A DNA stretch of 64,000 nt, from the NCBI RefSeq assembly GCF_014645835.1, contig NZ_BMMM01000002.1:567233-631232 (forward strand), read 5' to 3'. Shown here piece after piece: positions 1 through 8,443 of this stretch. A program made the position numbers and the translations under genes. Numbering within the stretch: the stretch's first letter is position 1; each line of letters starts with the position of its first letter. The stretch is from Streptomyces albiflavescens (GTDB lineage Bacteria > Actinomycetota > Actinomycetes > Streptomycetales > Streptomycetaceae). Below the pieces are notes generated by a model, which worked only from the letters and a program-made list of their open reading frames with translations, searched no databases and was not told the DNA's origin.

Positions 1-124
1 GGGGCGCGGGGAACTGCGCGGTCTCTCAGGGGGTCTGGGGGCGCAGCCCCCGGGGACGGGCAGGGGCGGAGGGGGTGAAAACCCCACACGCCCAGACACA
101 GCGGCGGCTCCGTAGACTGGCCTC
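1..124 (-). repeat. copy of a dispersed intergenic repeat (mosaic element)
   Basis: This gap before folC carries a GC hairpin (gggggcgcagccccc, about 38-52) followed by GGGACGGGCAGGGGCGGAGG-type sequence. The same modules, in this or the opposite orientation, recur at about 2060-2243, 9650-9725, 10322-10482 and 42180-42298, always outside genes. The hairpin may act as a terminator for the gene left of the window. No promoter for folC could be picked out. Confidence 0.6.
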
Positions 125-1663
125 GTGAGTGACCTCCCCCCGCACGACAGCAGCGCGTCAGACGAGCCGGAGCCGCGCGATCCGCTCGGTCTCTTCGACG
201 AGATCGTCGCGGCCGAGACCGACCGCGACCCCGACCTCGCGGTGATCGAGGCAGGCAGCCGCACCTTGCGCACGCAGGGCGCCGGCGGCCCGCAGGCCGA
301 CGTCCCCGCCCGCCCCGCCGACCCCGAGGTCGACAAGGCGCTGCGCGAGGTCGAGGCGGAGCTGGCGACCCGCTGGGGCGAGACCAAGCTGGAGCCGTCG
401 GTCGGCCGTATCGCCGCGCTGGTGGACGTCCTCGGGGAGCCGCAGCGCGCGTACCCCTCGATCCACATCACGGGCACGAACGGCAAGACCTCCACCGCCC
501 GCATGATCGAGGCCCTGCTCGGCGCCTTCGACCTGCGCACCGGCCGCTACACCAGCCCCCACGTGCAGTCGATCACCGAGCGGATCAGCCTCGACGGCGC
601 ACCGATCTCCGCCGAGCGGTTCATCGAGACGTACAACGACATCAAGCCGTACGTGGAGATGGTCGACGGGCAGCAGGAGTACCGGCTGTCCTTCTTCGAG
701 GTGCTGACCGGCATGGCCTACGCGGCCTTCGCGGACGCCCCCGTCGACGTCGCCGTCGTCGAGGTCGGCATGGGCGGCAGCTGGGACGCCACCAACGTCA
801 TCGACGGGGACGTCGCCGTCGTCACGCCCATCGATCTGGACCACACCGACCGGCTCGGCGAGACGCTCGGCGAGATCGCCACGGAGAAGGCCGGCATCGT
901 CAAGCAGGACGCCACCGTCATCCTGGCGCAGCAGCCGGTGGACGCGGCCCAGGTGCTGCTCAAGAAGGCCGTCGAGGTCGACGCGACGGTGGCCCGGGAG
1001 GGCCTGGAGTTCGGGGTGGTCGCGCGGCAGGTCGCCGTGGGCGGGCAGCTGGTGACGCTGCGCGGACTCGGCGGCGAGTACGAAGAGATCTTCCTGCCGC
1101 TGCACGGCGCCTACCAGGCGCACAACGCCGCCGTGGCGCTCGCCGCCGTCGAGGCGTTCTTCGGCATCGGTTCCGCGCACTCCCAGCGGCTCGACATCGA
1201 CACCGTCCGCAAGGGCTTCGCCTCGGTGACCTCGCCGGGCCGCCTGGAGGTCGTACGCCGCTCGCCGACCGTCGTCGTGGACGCCGCGCACAATCCGGCG
1301 GGGGCCCGCGCCACCGCCGAGGCCGTCAGCGAGGTCTTCGACTTCAGCCGGTTGATCGGGGTCGTGGGCGCGAGCGGCGACAAGAACGTACGAGGGCTGC
1401 TCGAAGCCTTCGAGCCGATCTTCGCCGAGGTCGTCGTCACGCAGAACTCCAGCCATCGCGCGATGGACGCGGACGAGCTGGCCGGGATCGCCGTGGAGGT
1501 CTTCGGCGAGGACCGGGTGCAGGTCGAGCCGCGGCTCGACGACGCGCTGGAGGCCGCGATCACGCTCGCCGAGGAAGAGGGCGAGTACGCGGGCGGGGGC
1601 GTGCTGGTCACCGGTTCCGTCATCACCGTCGGCGAGGCTCGACTGCTTCTGAGGAGGGGCTGA
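125..1663 (+). CDS. folC: folylpolyglutamate synthase / dihydrofolate synthase FolC
   Basis: The protein (512 aa) adds glutamate to dihydropteroate and to folates in the cytoplasm. A Mur-ligase-type P-loop, GTNGKTS, lies at residues 117-123. The GMGGSWDATNV segment near residue 216 and the DAAHNPAG motif of the C-terminal domain are intact. The first ~70 residues are an acidic, Pro/Asp-rich extension before the conserved fold, so a later start is possible. GTG at 125 is used because it opens the full reading frame. The stop is 5 bases before the next start, so the two genes are probably co-transcribed. The family call is firm. Confidence 0.95.
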   Translation: MSDLPPHDSSASDEPEPRDPLGLFDEIVAAETDRDPDLAVIEAGSRTLRTQGAGGPQADVPARPADPEVDKALREVEAELATRWGETKLEPSVGRIAALVDVLGEPQRAYPSIHITGTNGKTSTARMIEALLGAFDLRTGRYTSPHVQSITERISLDGAPISAERFIETYNDIKPYVEMVDGQQEYRLSFFEVLTGMAYAAFADAPVDVAVVEVGMGGSWDATNVIDGDVAVVTPIDLDHTDRLGETLGEIATEKAGIVKQDATVILAQQPVDAAQVLLKKAVEVDATVAREGLEFGVVARQVAVGGQLVTLRGLGGEYEEIFLPLHGAYQAHNAAVALAAVEAFFGIGSAHSQRLDIDTVRKGFASVTSPGRLEVVRRSPTVVVDAAHNPAGARATAEAVSEVFDFSRLIGVVGASGDKNVRGLLEAFEPIFAEVVVTQNSSHRAMDADELAGIAVEVFGEDRVQVEPRLDDALEAAITLAEEEGEYAGGGVLVTGSVITVGEARLLLRRG

Positions 1664-1668
1664 CCGCT

Positions 1669-2052
1669 GTGCGTACGCTCTGTGCTTCCACGCTGATCGG
1701 CGAGTTCTTCGTCATCGGCTTCGCCGGGCTCGTCGCCATGAAGGATCCCGACCTTTCGACCGCCACGGTGTGGACGGTCTGCGGGGTCGTCATGGCGCTG
1801 AGCGTGCTGCTGTGCGGCATGATCACGCGGCCTGGGGGTGTCCAGCTCGGCTGGGCGCTGCAGGTCGCGCTGATCGCGAGTGGGTTCGTGGTGCCGTCGA
1901 TGTTCTTCCTGGGGGCGCTCTTCACCGCGCTGTGGTGGGCGTCGGTGCACTACGGGCGGAAGATCGACGAGGCGAAGGCGAGGTTTGCGGCGCAGGCCGA
2001 GACGCAGGCGTCGGCGGCCACACCGGCCGAGGCCGGGGGTAACCCGGCGTAG
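1669..2052 (+). CDS. DUF4233 small membrane protein
   Basis: This is a 127-aa hydrophobic protein with about four predicted membrane segments (roughly residues 8-22, 32-50, 62-80 and 84-98) and a charged Ala-rich tail. Proteins of this type (DUF4233) sit directly after folC in many actinobacteria. Their function is not known. The GTG start lies 6 bases after the folC stop TGA, so translational coupling to folC is likely. Confidence 0.85.
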   Translation: MRTLCASTLIGEFFVIGFAGLVAMKDPDLSTATVWTVCGVVMALSVLLCGMITRPGGVQLGWALQVALIASGFVVPSMFFLGALFTALWWASVHYGRKIDEAKARFAAQAETQASAATPAEAGGNPA

Positions 2053-2304
2053 GGGTGGCCGTTGGGTGCCATCGCCCCCTCCGCCCCTACCCGTCCCGTA
2101 CCTGTGGGGCTGCAGCCCCCCGGACCCCCCGGTCTGAACGGCCTCGTCCTCAAACGCCGGACGGGCTGAAAGCCAAACGCCGGACGGGCTGAAAGCCAAA
2201 CGCCGGACGGGCTGAAAGCCAAACGCCGGACGGGCTGAAAGCGCACCCGGCTACGCCCTGTAGCCTCGGTGACCCGCACACTTGTGACCTGAAGGAGCCA
2301 CCCC
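2053..2304 (+). repeat. mosaic intergenic repeat with four tandem 23-bp units
   Basis: After the stop codon come the CGCCCCCTCCGCCCCTACCC module and a hairpin (ggggctgcagcccc). A 23-bp unit beginning AAACGCCGGACGGGCTGAAA is then repeated four times in tandem (2152-2174, 2175-2197, 2198-2220, 2221-2243), differing only in the last base of the final copy. The single-copy version of the unit is a familiar piece of Streptomyces intergenic DNA, so the tandem array looks like a local expansion. The remaining ~60 bases must hold the ndk promoter; AAGGAG (2292-2297) is its ribosome site. Confidence 0.8.
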
Positions 2305-2718
2305 GTGAGCCAGCGCACCCTCGTCCTCCTCAAGCCCGACGCCGTTCGTCGCGGCCTGACCGGCGAGATCATCAGCCGTATCGAGCGCAAGGCCGGCTGG
2401 CAGATCACCGCGCTCGAGCTGCGGACCCTGGACCAGGACACGCTGGAGCAGCACTACGGCGAGCACAAGGGCAAGCCCTTCTACGAGCCGCTGGTGGAGT
2501 TCATGGCGTCCGGGCCCGTCGTGGCGCTGGTCGTCGAGGGCGAGCGCGTGATCGAGGGCCTCAGGGCGCTGGCGGGTCCGACCGACCCGATCGCGGCCGC
2601 CCCCGGCTCCATCCGCGGCGACTACGGTGTGATCGTCCGCGAGAACCTGATCCACGCCTCCGACTCCGAGGAGTCCGCCGAGCGCGAGCTGAAGATCTTC
2701 TTCCCCGGCTGCGTCTGA
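2305..2718 (+). CDS. ndk: nucleoside diphosphate kinase
   Basis: The enzyme transfers the gamma-phosphate from ATP to nucleoside diphosphates through a phosphohistidine. The 137-aa length is normal for the family. The N-terminal TLVLLKPDAV strand, the GDYG segment and the active-site motif NLIHASDS, with the catalytic His at residue 117, are all present. The GTG start has AAGGAG eight bases upstream. It sits between folC and mreB, as in other streptomycetes. Confidence 0.97.
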   Translation: MSQRTLVLLKPDAVRRGLTGEIISRIERKAGWQITALELRTLDQDTLEQHYGEHKGKPFYEPLVEFMASGPVVALVVEGERVIEGLRALAGPTDPIAAAPGSIRGDYGVIVRENLIHASDSEESAERELKIFFPGCV

Positions 2719-3081
2719 GCACCCTCCGGACATCGTCCGAAGTACCGCGCGAGGGCCGTCCGAAGCGTGCCGCGCGGACATCACGCGGAGATCAATTTTC
2801 CAAGATTTTTCTGAGGGACCGTCACGTCACTTCGATACCTGACCTGGGACGGCCGATTGTTTTCGGTCGTCCCATGGCATATGCGTGCCGATCGGGGGAA
2901 CGCGTTCCCCCGATGGACCGTCTCCACAAGCGGGGCGGCCCGTCATCTGCTGACAATGGCGAAGACCCTCGCGCAGTGTTCGGGCAGGCGCGTCTACGAT
3001 GGAAGCCTTCACGTCGCTGCACCCAACTCGCCGTCCTAAAAAGCCGTCAAAGCTCCACTTGGGAAGGCCAGACGAATCCTG
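2719..3081 (+). promoter_or_regulatory. mreB upstream region with two inverted repeats
   Basis: This 363-base gap carries no convincing gene. It has an AT-rich patch (about 2790-2813), an 11-bp stem with one G-T pair (2846-2856 / 2863-2873, loop ttgttt), and a perfect 24-bp palindrome at 2891-2914 with half-site ATCGGGGGAACG. The palindrome could be an operator for a dimeric regulator of the mre cluster. Small plus-strand ORFs here have no coding character. Confidence 0.5.
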
Positions 3082-4113
3082 ATGGGGAACTCAATGTCGT
3101 TCATCGGCCGTGACATGGCTGTCGACCTCGGGACCGCCAACACGCTGGTGTACGTCAGGGGTCGCGGGATCGTACTCAACGAACCGTCCGTCGTCGCGAT
3201 CAACACCAACACCGGTGGCATCCTCGCGGTCGGCGCGGAGGCGAAGAAGATGATCGGGCGGACGCCGGGCAACATCGTTGCCGTACGCCCGCTGAAGGAC
3301 GGCGTCATCGCCGACTTCGAGATCACCGAGCGCATGCTCCGCTACTTCATCCTGAAGATCCACAAGCGGCGCTACCTTGCCCGTCCCCGTGTCGTCGTCT
3401 GTGTGCCCTCGGGCATCACGGGTGTCGAGCGTCGTGCCGTCATCGAGGCGTCGTCCCAGGCCGGCGCTCGTCAAGTGCACATCATCGAGGAGCCCATGGC
3501 CGCGGCCATCGGATCCGGCCTGCCGGTCCACGAGGCCACGGGCAACATGGTGGTGGACATCGGTGGTGGCACCACGGAGGTCGCGGTCATCTCGCTCGGG
3601 GGCATCGTCACCGCCCAGTCCATCCGCGTCGCGGGCGACGAGCTGGACAACGCGATCATCCAGCACATCAAGAAGGAGTACAGCCTTCTTCTCGGTGAGC
3701 GGACCGCCGAACAGATCAAGATCACGATCGGTTCCGCGTACGACCTCGACAATGACGAACACACCGAAATCCGCGGCCGGGATCTCGTCTCCGGGCTGCC
3801 CAAGACCGTCGTCATCTCGGCCGCCGAAGTGCGCAAGGCGATCGAGGAGCCCGTCAACGCCATCGTCGACGCCGTGAAGACGACCCTCGACAAGTGTCCG
3901 CCGGAGCTGTCCGGCGATGTGATGGACCGCGGAATCGTTCTGACCGGCGGCGGCGCCCTGCTGCGCGGCCTCGACGAGCGGCTGCGCCGCGAGACGGGTA
4001 TGCCGATCCACATCGCCGAGGATCCGCTGGACAGCGTGGCGCTCGGATCCGGCAAGTGCGTCGAGGAGTTCGAGGCGCTCCAGCAGGTCCTGGACGCCCA
4101 GCCGCGCAGATGA
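3082..4113 (+). CDS. mreB: rod shape-determining actin homologue MreB
   Basis: MreB is an ATP-binding, membrane-associated actin homologue. In Streptomyces it is needed mainly for spore-wall synthesis. The 343-aa protein has the phosphate-1 motif DLGTANTLV (residues 15-23), the phosphate-2 motif DIGGGTTE, and the adenosine motif [10 protein letters not shown]. The N-terminus (MGNSMSFIG) offers a second ATG four codons in. The first ATG is chosen because it matches the usual streptomycete start. A perfect 13-bp hairpin follows, so mreB can be transcribed apart from mreCD. Confidence 0.97.
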   Translation: MGNSMSFIGRDMAVDLGTANTLVYVRGRGIVLNEPSVVAINTNTGGILAVGAEAKKMIGRTPGNIVAVRPLKDGVIADFEITERMLRYFILKIHKRRYLARPRVVVCVPSGITGVERRAVIEASSQAGARQVHIIEEPMAAAIGSGLPVHEATGNMVVDIGGGTTEVAVISLGGIVTAQSIRVAGDELDNAIIQHIKKEYSLLLGERTAEQIKITIGSAYDLDNDEHTEIRGRDLVSGLPKTVVISAAEVRKAIEEPVNAIVDAVKTTLDKCPPELSGDVMDRGIVLTGGGALLRGLDERLRRETGMPIHIAEDPLDSVALGSGKCVEEFEALQQVLDAQPRR

Positions 4114-4127
4114 AGTAACACTTCGAT

Positions 4128-4163
4128 TCCGCCGTACGAGATGATCCCTCCTCGTACGGCGGA
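4128..4163 (+). terminator. hairpin after mreB
   Basis: A perfect 13-bp stem (4128-4140 with 4151-4163, arm TCCGCCGTACGAG) encloses a 10-base loop just after the mreB stop. There is no clear T-tract. It probably ends or attenuates transcription between mreB and mreC. The next ~170 bases are C-rich and repetitive, with CCCATAACAG twice and CATAAGCTC twice, and hold no gene. Confidence 0.7.
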
Positions 4164-4343
4164 TCGTTGGTATGGAGGCATAAGCTCCTCCGACATAGAG
4201 TCATAAGCTCTCCCATAACAGCCCCCACACCAGCCCCACAACGGCCCCCCACACCAGCCACGTACAACAGCCCCCCATAACAGCCTCATCGCACCCGTGG
4301 GCATTGTTTCTGCTCGGGGGTACGCCCCTGTTGACCCAATCCA

Positions 4344-5306
4344 ATGAGGAAGGCACGGCCGCCGCACGTGAGGGACACACGAGAGAGCCGGCTGCTCCTG
4401 GTGCTGCTGATCGCCATCGCGTTCGCACTGATCACGGTGGACATCCGCGGTGGGCAGGACTCACCGGTCGACGGTGCCCGCCAGGCCGCCGCGACGGTCT
4501 TCGGTCCGATCGAGAACGGGGTGTCGTCCGCGGTCAATCCCGTCGGGAACGCGATCTCGGCGGTTCGCGACTCGGGTGACCGGCACGACCGCATCGCCCA
4601 ACTCGAGCACGACAACACCGAGTTGAAGGCGAAGCTCGGCAGCGACGACCGCAATCGCAGCCGCCTCAAGCAGCTCAACAAGATGATCAATGTGGCGGCC
4701 GAGGGCCAGTACGGCATCAAGGGCGCCGAAGTCATCGCCATAGGGGCGGCCCAGGGCTTCTCCTGGACCGTGACCATCGACGTCGGCGCCAACGACGGCA
4801 TCAAGCGCGACATGACCGTGCTGAACGGCGACGGTCTGGTCGGCCGGGTCACCACCGTCGGGCCGGACACGGCCACGGTGCTGCTCGCCAACGACCCCGA
4901 TTTCACCGTCGGTACGCGGATGGAATCGAGCGACGAACTCGGCTTCGCCTCCGGGCAGGGCGACCGCCCGCTGCGGGTGGAACTGCTCAACGGCAAGGCG
5001 AAGATCAAGAAGGGCGACCGTCTGGTCACCTTCGGCTCGCAGGCCGACAGGCCGTTCGTGCCCGGCGTCCCGGTCGGCGTGGTGTCCCGCGTGGACCCCT
5101 CCGGCGGCGGCTTGACCCGCACGATCTACGTCAAGCCCTTCGCCTCGTTCACCAAGCTCGACATCGTCGGTGTCGTCGTCCAAGCCCCCGGCAAGGACCC
5201 ACGCGACACCGTGCTGCCGCGTAAACCCAAGCCGACGCCCACCCCGACGGTGACGGTGACGGTCACCCCCTCGGAGTCCGCGCCCGTCTACGACGAGCAG
5301 CAGTAG
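4344..5306 (+). CDS. mreC: cell shape protein MreC
   Basis: MreC is a bitopic membrane protein that links cytoplasmic MreB to the external wall synthases. Residues about 13-32 form the membrane anchor. A short coiled-coil (about 75-112) follows, then the beta-barrel MreC domain to about residue 290, and a Pro/Thr-rich tail with KPTPTPTVTVTVT. The ATG start gives 320 aa. A GTG eight codons in (4368) is an equally plausible start, because the conserved sequence begins there (VRDTRESR). mreD follows after 15 bases with GGAGGAG before it. Confidence 0.95.
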   Translation: MRKARPPHVRDTRESRLLLVLLIAIAFALITVDIRGGQDSPVDGARQAAATVFGPIENGVSSAVNPVGNAISAVRDSGDRHDRIAQLEHDNTELKAKLGSDDRNRSRLKQLNKMINVAAEGQYGIKGAEVIAIGAAQGFSWTVTIDVGANDGIKRDMTVLNGDGLVGRVTTVGPDTATVLLANDPDFTVGTRMESSDELGFASGQGDRPLRVELLNGKAKIKKGDRLVTFGSQADRPFVPGVPVGVVSRVDPSGGGLTRTIYVKPFASFTKLDIVGVVVQAPGKDPRDTVLPRKPKPTPTPTVTVTVTPSESAPVYDEQQ

Positions 5307-5321
5307 GAGGAGCCGAATCCC

Positions 5322-5993
5322 ATGCGTTTCAACCGGATGCTGCTCTCCGCCACCCTGGTGGTCGTCGCCCTGGTGATCCAGGTGAGCGTGCTCGCCCGAC
5401 TCCACCTCCCGGGCGCCGTCCCGGATCTGGTGCTGCTGACCGTGCTGGCTCTCGCCATGGTCTACGGCCATGTCAGCGGCGCCCTCATCGGCTTCGGCGC
5501 GGGCCTGCTCGCCGACCTCGCCCCACCCGCCGACCACGCCGCCGGGCGCTACGCCCTCGTGCTGTGCGTCATCGGCTACCTCGCCGGACTGGCGAAGCCG
5601 GAGAACGGCCAGCTCAAGTCCGCGACCGGCCCGATGACCGTGGTCGTCGCCGCCGCGGTCGGCTCCACCCTGCTGTACGCCGGTGTCGGCGCCCTCGTCG
5701 GCGACACCGCCGCCCGCCATGTCGGCCTCGGCAGCCTGCTGTTCACGGCCGCCCTCTACGACCTGCTGCTCGCGCCGTTCGTCGTCCCGGTGTTGATGGC
5801 GCTGGCCCGGCGCGCCGAGAGCAATCCGCTCTCCGAGACCAGCACGACCGCCACGGCGGCCGACGTCTCCGCGGGCTGGCTGTCGTCCGGCACCGGGCTG
5901 CGGATCGGCAGACAGCGCGGCGGGCTGCGGGTGAAGGCCGCCAAGGCGCGCGTCGCCCGTGCGGGTCGCATCAAGGGGGTCAAGCGGCTGTGA
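5322..5993 (+). CDS. mreD: rod shape-determining membrane protein MreD
   Basis: This is a 223-aa integral membrane protein with about five hydrophobic segments in the first 165 residues and a basic cytoplasmic tail (VKAAKARVARAGRIKG). It belongs to the elongation complex with MreC, PBP2 and RodA. An AGGAGG ribosome site precedes the ATG by about seven bases. The stop TGA overlaps the ATG of a small unclassified frame. Confidence 0.93.
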   Translation: MRFNRMLLSATLVVVALVIQVSVLARLHLPGAVPDLVLLTVLALAMVYGHVSGALIGFGAGLLADLAPPADHAAGRYALVLCVIGYLAGLAKPENGQLKSATGPMTVVVAAAVGSTLLYAGVGALVGDTAARHVGLGSLLFTAALYDLLLAPFVVPVLMALARRAESNPLSETSTTATAADVSAGWLSSGTGLRIGRQRGGLRVKAAKARVARAGRIKGVKRL

Positions 5994-6163
5994 TGACAGG
6001 AGTGAGGACGGGGGTGCGGGCAGCTGCGAGGGCAGTCGCGCGCACAGGTGCGAGGACCGCCGCCGGGGGAGCTCAAGCGCCGCTCGTGTCACGGAAGTTG
6101 GCCGACCGCGGCGTCGCCGCGCACAGGTTCACCGTGTACTCGTATGTCTCGTACACACACTGA
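5993..6163 (+). CDS. possible 56-aa coupled small ORF between mreD and pbp2
   Basis: An ATG shares its A with the mreD stop (TGATG arrangement) and opens a 56-codon frame that ends 18 bases before the pbp2 start. The product begins MTGVRTGVRAAARAVARTG, so it is basic and Ala/Arg/Thr-rich, and ends VYSYVSYTH. No known domain is visible. The start-stop overlap suggests translational coupling, but the composition is unremarkable for GC-rich DNA and this may be only a spacer. Confidence 0.25.
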   Translation: MTGVRTGVRAAARAVARTGARTAAGGAQAPLVSRKLADRGVAAHRFTVYSYVSYTH

Positions 6164-6181
6164 GAGGGGGAGGCAGCAGCA

Positions 6182-8443
6182 GTGACCAACATCCCCGAGA
6201 CCGGTCGGACCCCACGGGTCCAGATCCGACTCGTCGTCATCCAGATTCTCGTACTCTCCCTTCTCGGCACCCTCGGCGGACGCCTCTGGTATCTCCAGAT
6301 CCGCAATGGCGACGAGTACGCCAAGGAAGCCTCCGGCAACCACGTCCAGCAGGTCGTGCAGCCCGCCGTGCGCGGCTCGATCCTGGACGCGCGCGGTGTG
6401 CCGATCGCCGACAACGAGACCCGGCTCGTGGTCTCCGCCTCCCGTACCGACCTGCTGAAGATGAAGGACGACGGCAAGGCCGTCCTCACCAAGCTCGCCG
6501 GAGTTCTGGGCATGAAGCCCCAGGACGTCATGGAGAAGGTGCGCCTCTGCGACGCCAAGACTCCGCAGCCCTGCTGGAACGGCTCGCCGTACCAGCCGAT
6601 CCCCATCACCGACGAGGCGACCACCCAGCAGGCCCTGCAGATCCGCGAGCGCTCCGAGGACTTCCCCGGCATCACCGCGGAGCCGGAGGCTGTGCGCCGC
6701 TACGCCGGCCCCGGCAAGTCCAACACCGCGCAGGTGCTCGGCTACCTCTCGCCCGTCACCGACGACGAGATCACCAAGGCCAAGGACAGCGAGTCGCCCT
6801 ACCTCCGCTCCGACCAGGTCGGCCGCAACGGCCTGGAGCGCGAGTACGACAAGGAGCTGCGCGGCAAGGCCGGCGTCACCCGCTACGAGGTCGACAACCT
6901 CGGCCGGGTCATCGGCAAGGCGAAGGCGGACGCCGCCGAGCCCGGCTCGAACCTGGTCACCAGCCTCGACTCCCGGGTCCAGCGGGTCGCCGAGTACGAG
7001 CTGAACGAGGCGATGAAGAAGGCCCGCCAGCAGTACGACAAGATCACCAGTGAGTACTACAAGGCCGACTCCGGCGCTGTCGTGGTGATGGAGGCCAAGA
7101 CAGGCCGGATCGTCGCCATGGCGTCCGCCCCGACCTACGACCCGAACGTCTGGGTCGGCGGCATCTCGGCCAAGGACTACAAGGCGCTCACCGGCAAGAA
7201 CTCCGACTACCCGCTGCTCAACAGGGCCATACAGGGTCAGGCCGCGCCCGGTTCGACCTTCAAGGTGGTCTCCACGGCCGCCGCGGTCGAGGCCGGCTAC
7301 GAGTGGGACGGCGGCTATCCGTGCACCAGCTCGTACTCGGTCGGCGGCCAGGTCTTCAAGAACTTCGAGGGCGAGAGCTTCGGCCCCATCTCGCTCGGCC
7401 GCGCCCTCGAGGTCTCCTGCGACACCGTTTTCTACGGCCTGGCCGACCGGGAGTGGAAGAAGGACGGCGGCATCAACCCGAAGAAGGGCGAGCCCAAGGA
7501 CTACTTCTTCAAGGCCGCCCACCAGTTCGGCCTCGGCAAGGAGACCGGCGTCGACCTGCCCAACGAGGTCACCGGCCGCGTCCCCGACCGCCAGTGGAAG
7601 GAAAACTACTGGAAGGCCAACAAGGACGCCTGGTGCAAGACCGGCAAGAAGAACGGCTCCTACGTCGAGAAGATCGCGTACGAGAACTGCCTCGAAGGCA
7701 ACAAGATGCGCGAGGGTGACGAGATCAACTACTCGATCGGCCAGGGCGACACACTCGTCACCCCGATCCAGGAGGCCGTGATCTACGGCGCCGTCGCCAA
7801 CGGCGGCACCATGTACACCCCGACCATCGGCAAGGCGGTCGTCAGCCCCGACGGAAAGAGCGTCAAGGAGATCAAGCCGAAGGTGAAGGGCAAGCTGCCG
7901 GTCAGCAAGTCGACGATCAAGGGCATGGACGAGGCCTTCGCCGGCGTCGTCACCCGCGGTACCGCCGCCTGGAAGTTCGGCGGCTGGCCGCAGAACGAGA
8001 TCCCCTTGCACGCCAAGACCGGTACGGCCGAGGTCTACGGCAAGCAGACCACGTCCTGGCTGGCCACCTACTCCAAGGACTACACGGTCATCATGACGAT
8101 CGCCCAGGCCGGTACCGGTTCCGGTGCCTCGGGTGAAGCCGTCCGCAACATCTACAGCGCTCTGTACGGCGTCGCCGCCGACGGCTCCATCGACAAGTCG
8201 AAGGCCCTCCTCCCCACCCCGCAGAAGGGCCTGCCGAAGATCCAGAAGGACGGTTCGATCGACGCCCCGGCGATCTCCAAGGACCCGGTCAAGGACCTCC
8301 GGGCCGGCGAGACCGACGACTCCGGTAAAACCGACCAGCAGCTGCCCGCGGGCACCACGCCCTCGCCCAGCGGGACCAACCGCGACACCCGAAGGCGCAC
8401 GGCCCGCCCGAAGAAGAGGCGGAGGATGAGGATCCTGACATGA
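6182..8443 (+). CDS. pbp2: class B penicillin-binding protein PBP2 (transpeptidase)
   Basis: The enzyme cross-links peptidoglycan outside the membrane and partners RodA. There is one membrane anchor (about residues 15-37). The PBP dimerisation region begins about residue 60 with the class B signature RGSILDARG. The transpeptidase domain has the nucleophile motif STFK (residues 358-361), SCD in the SxN/D position (the Asp form is typical of PBP2) and KTGTAE. The C-terminus after about residue 680 is a low-complexity Pro/Arg tail. The stop overlaps the rodA start as ATGA, so the pair is translationally coupled. Confidence 0.95.
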   Translation: MTNIPETGRTPRVQIRLVVIQILVLSLLGTLGGRLWYLQIRNGDEYAKEASGNHVQQVVQPAVRGSILDARGVPIADNETRLVVSASRTDLLKMKDDGKAVLTKLAGVLGMKPQDVMEKVRLCDAKTPQPCWNGSPYQPIPITDEATTQQALQIRERSEDFPGITAEPEAVRRYAGPGKSNTAQVLGYLSPVTDDEITKAKDSESPYLRSDQVGRNGLEREYDKELRGKAGVTRYEVDNLGRVIGKAKADAAEPGSNLVTSLDSRVQRVAEYELNEAMKKARQQYDKITSEYYKADSGAVVVMEAKTGRIVAMASAPTYDPNVWVGGISAKDYKALTGKNSDYPLLNRAIQGQAAPGSTFKVVSTAAAVEAGYEWDGGYPCTSSYSVGGQVFKNFEGESFGPISLGRALEVSCDTVFYGLADREWKKDGGINPKKGEPKDYFFKAAHQFGLGKETGVDLPNEVTGRVPDRQWKENYWKANKDAWCKTGKKNGSYVEKIAYENCLEGNKMREGDEINYSIGQGDTLVTPIQEAVIYGAVANGGTMYTPTIGKAVVSPDGKSVKEIKPKVKGKLPVSKSTIKGMDEAFAGVVTRGTAAWKFGGWPQNEIPLHAKTGTAEVYGKQTTSWLATYSKDYTVIMTIAQAGTGSGASGEAVRNIYSALYGVAADGSIDKSKALLPTPQKGLPKIQKDGSIDAPAISKDPVKDLRAGETDDSGKTDQQLPAGTTPSPSGTNRDTRRRTARPKKRRRMRILT

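Noticed and set aside
8380..8443. A possible frameshift at the pbp2 3' end, because the last codons include several AGG and an alternative frame would read acidic residues into RodA.
   Set aside because: Third-position GC is higher in the annotated frame, and the ATGA overlap with rodA is a normal coupling arrangement.
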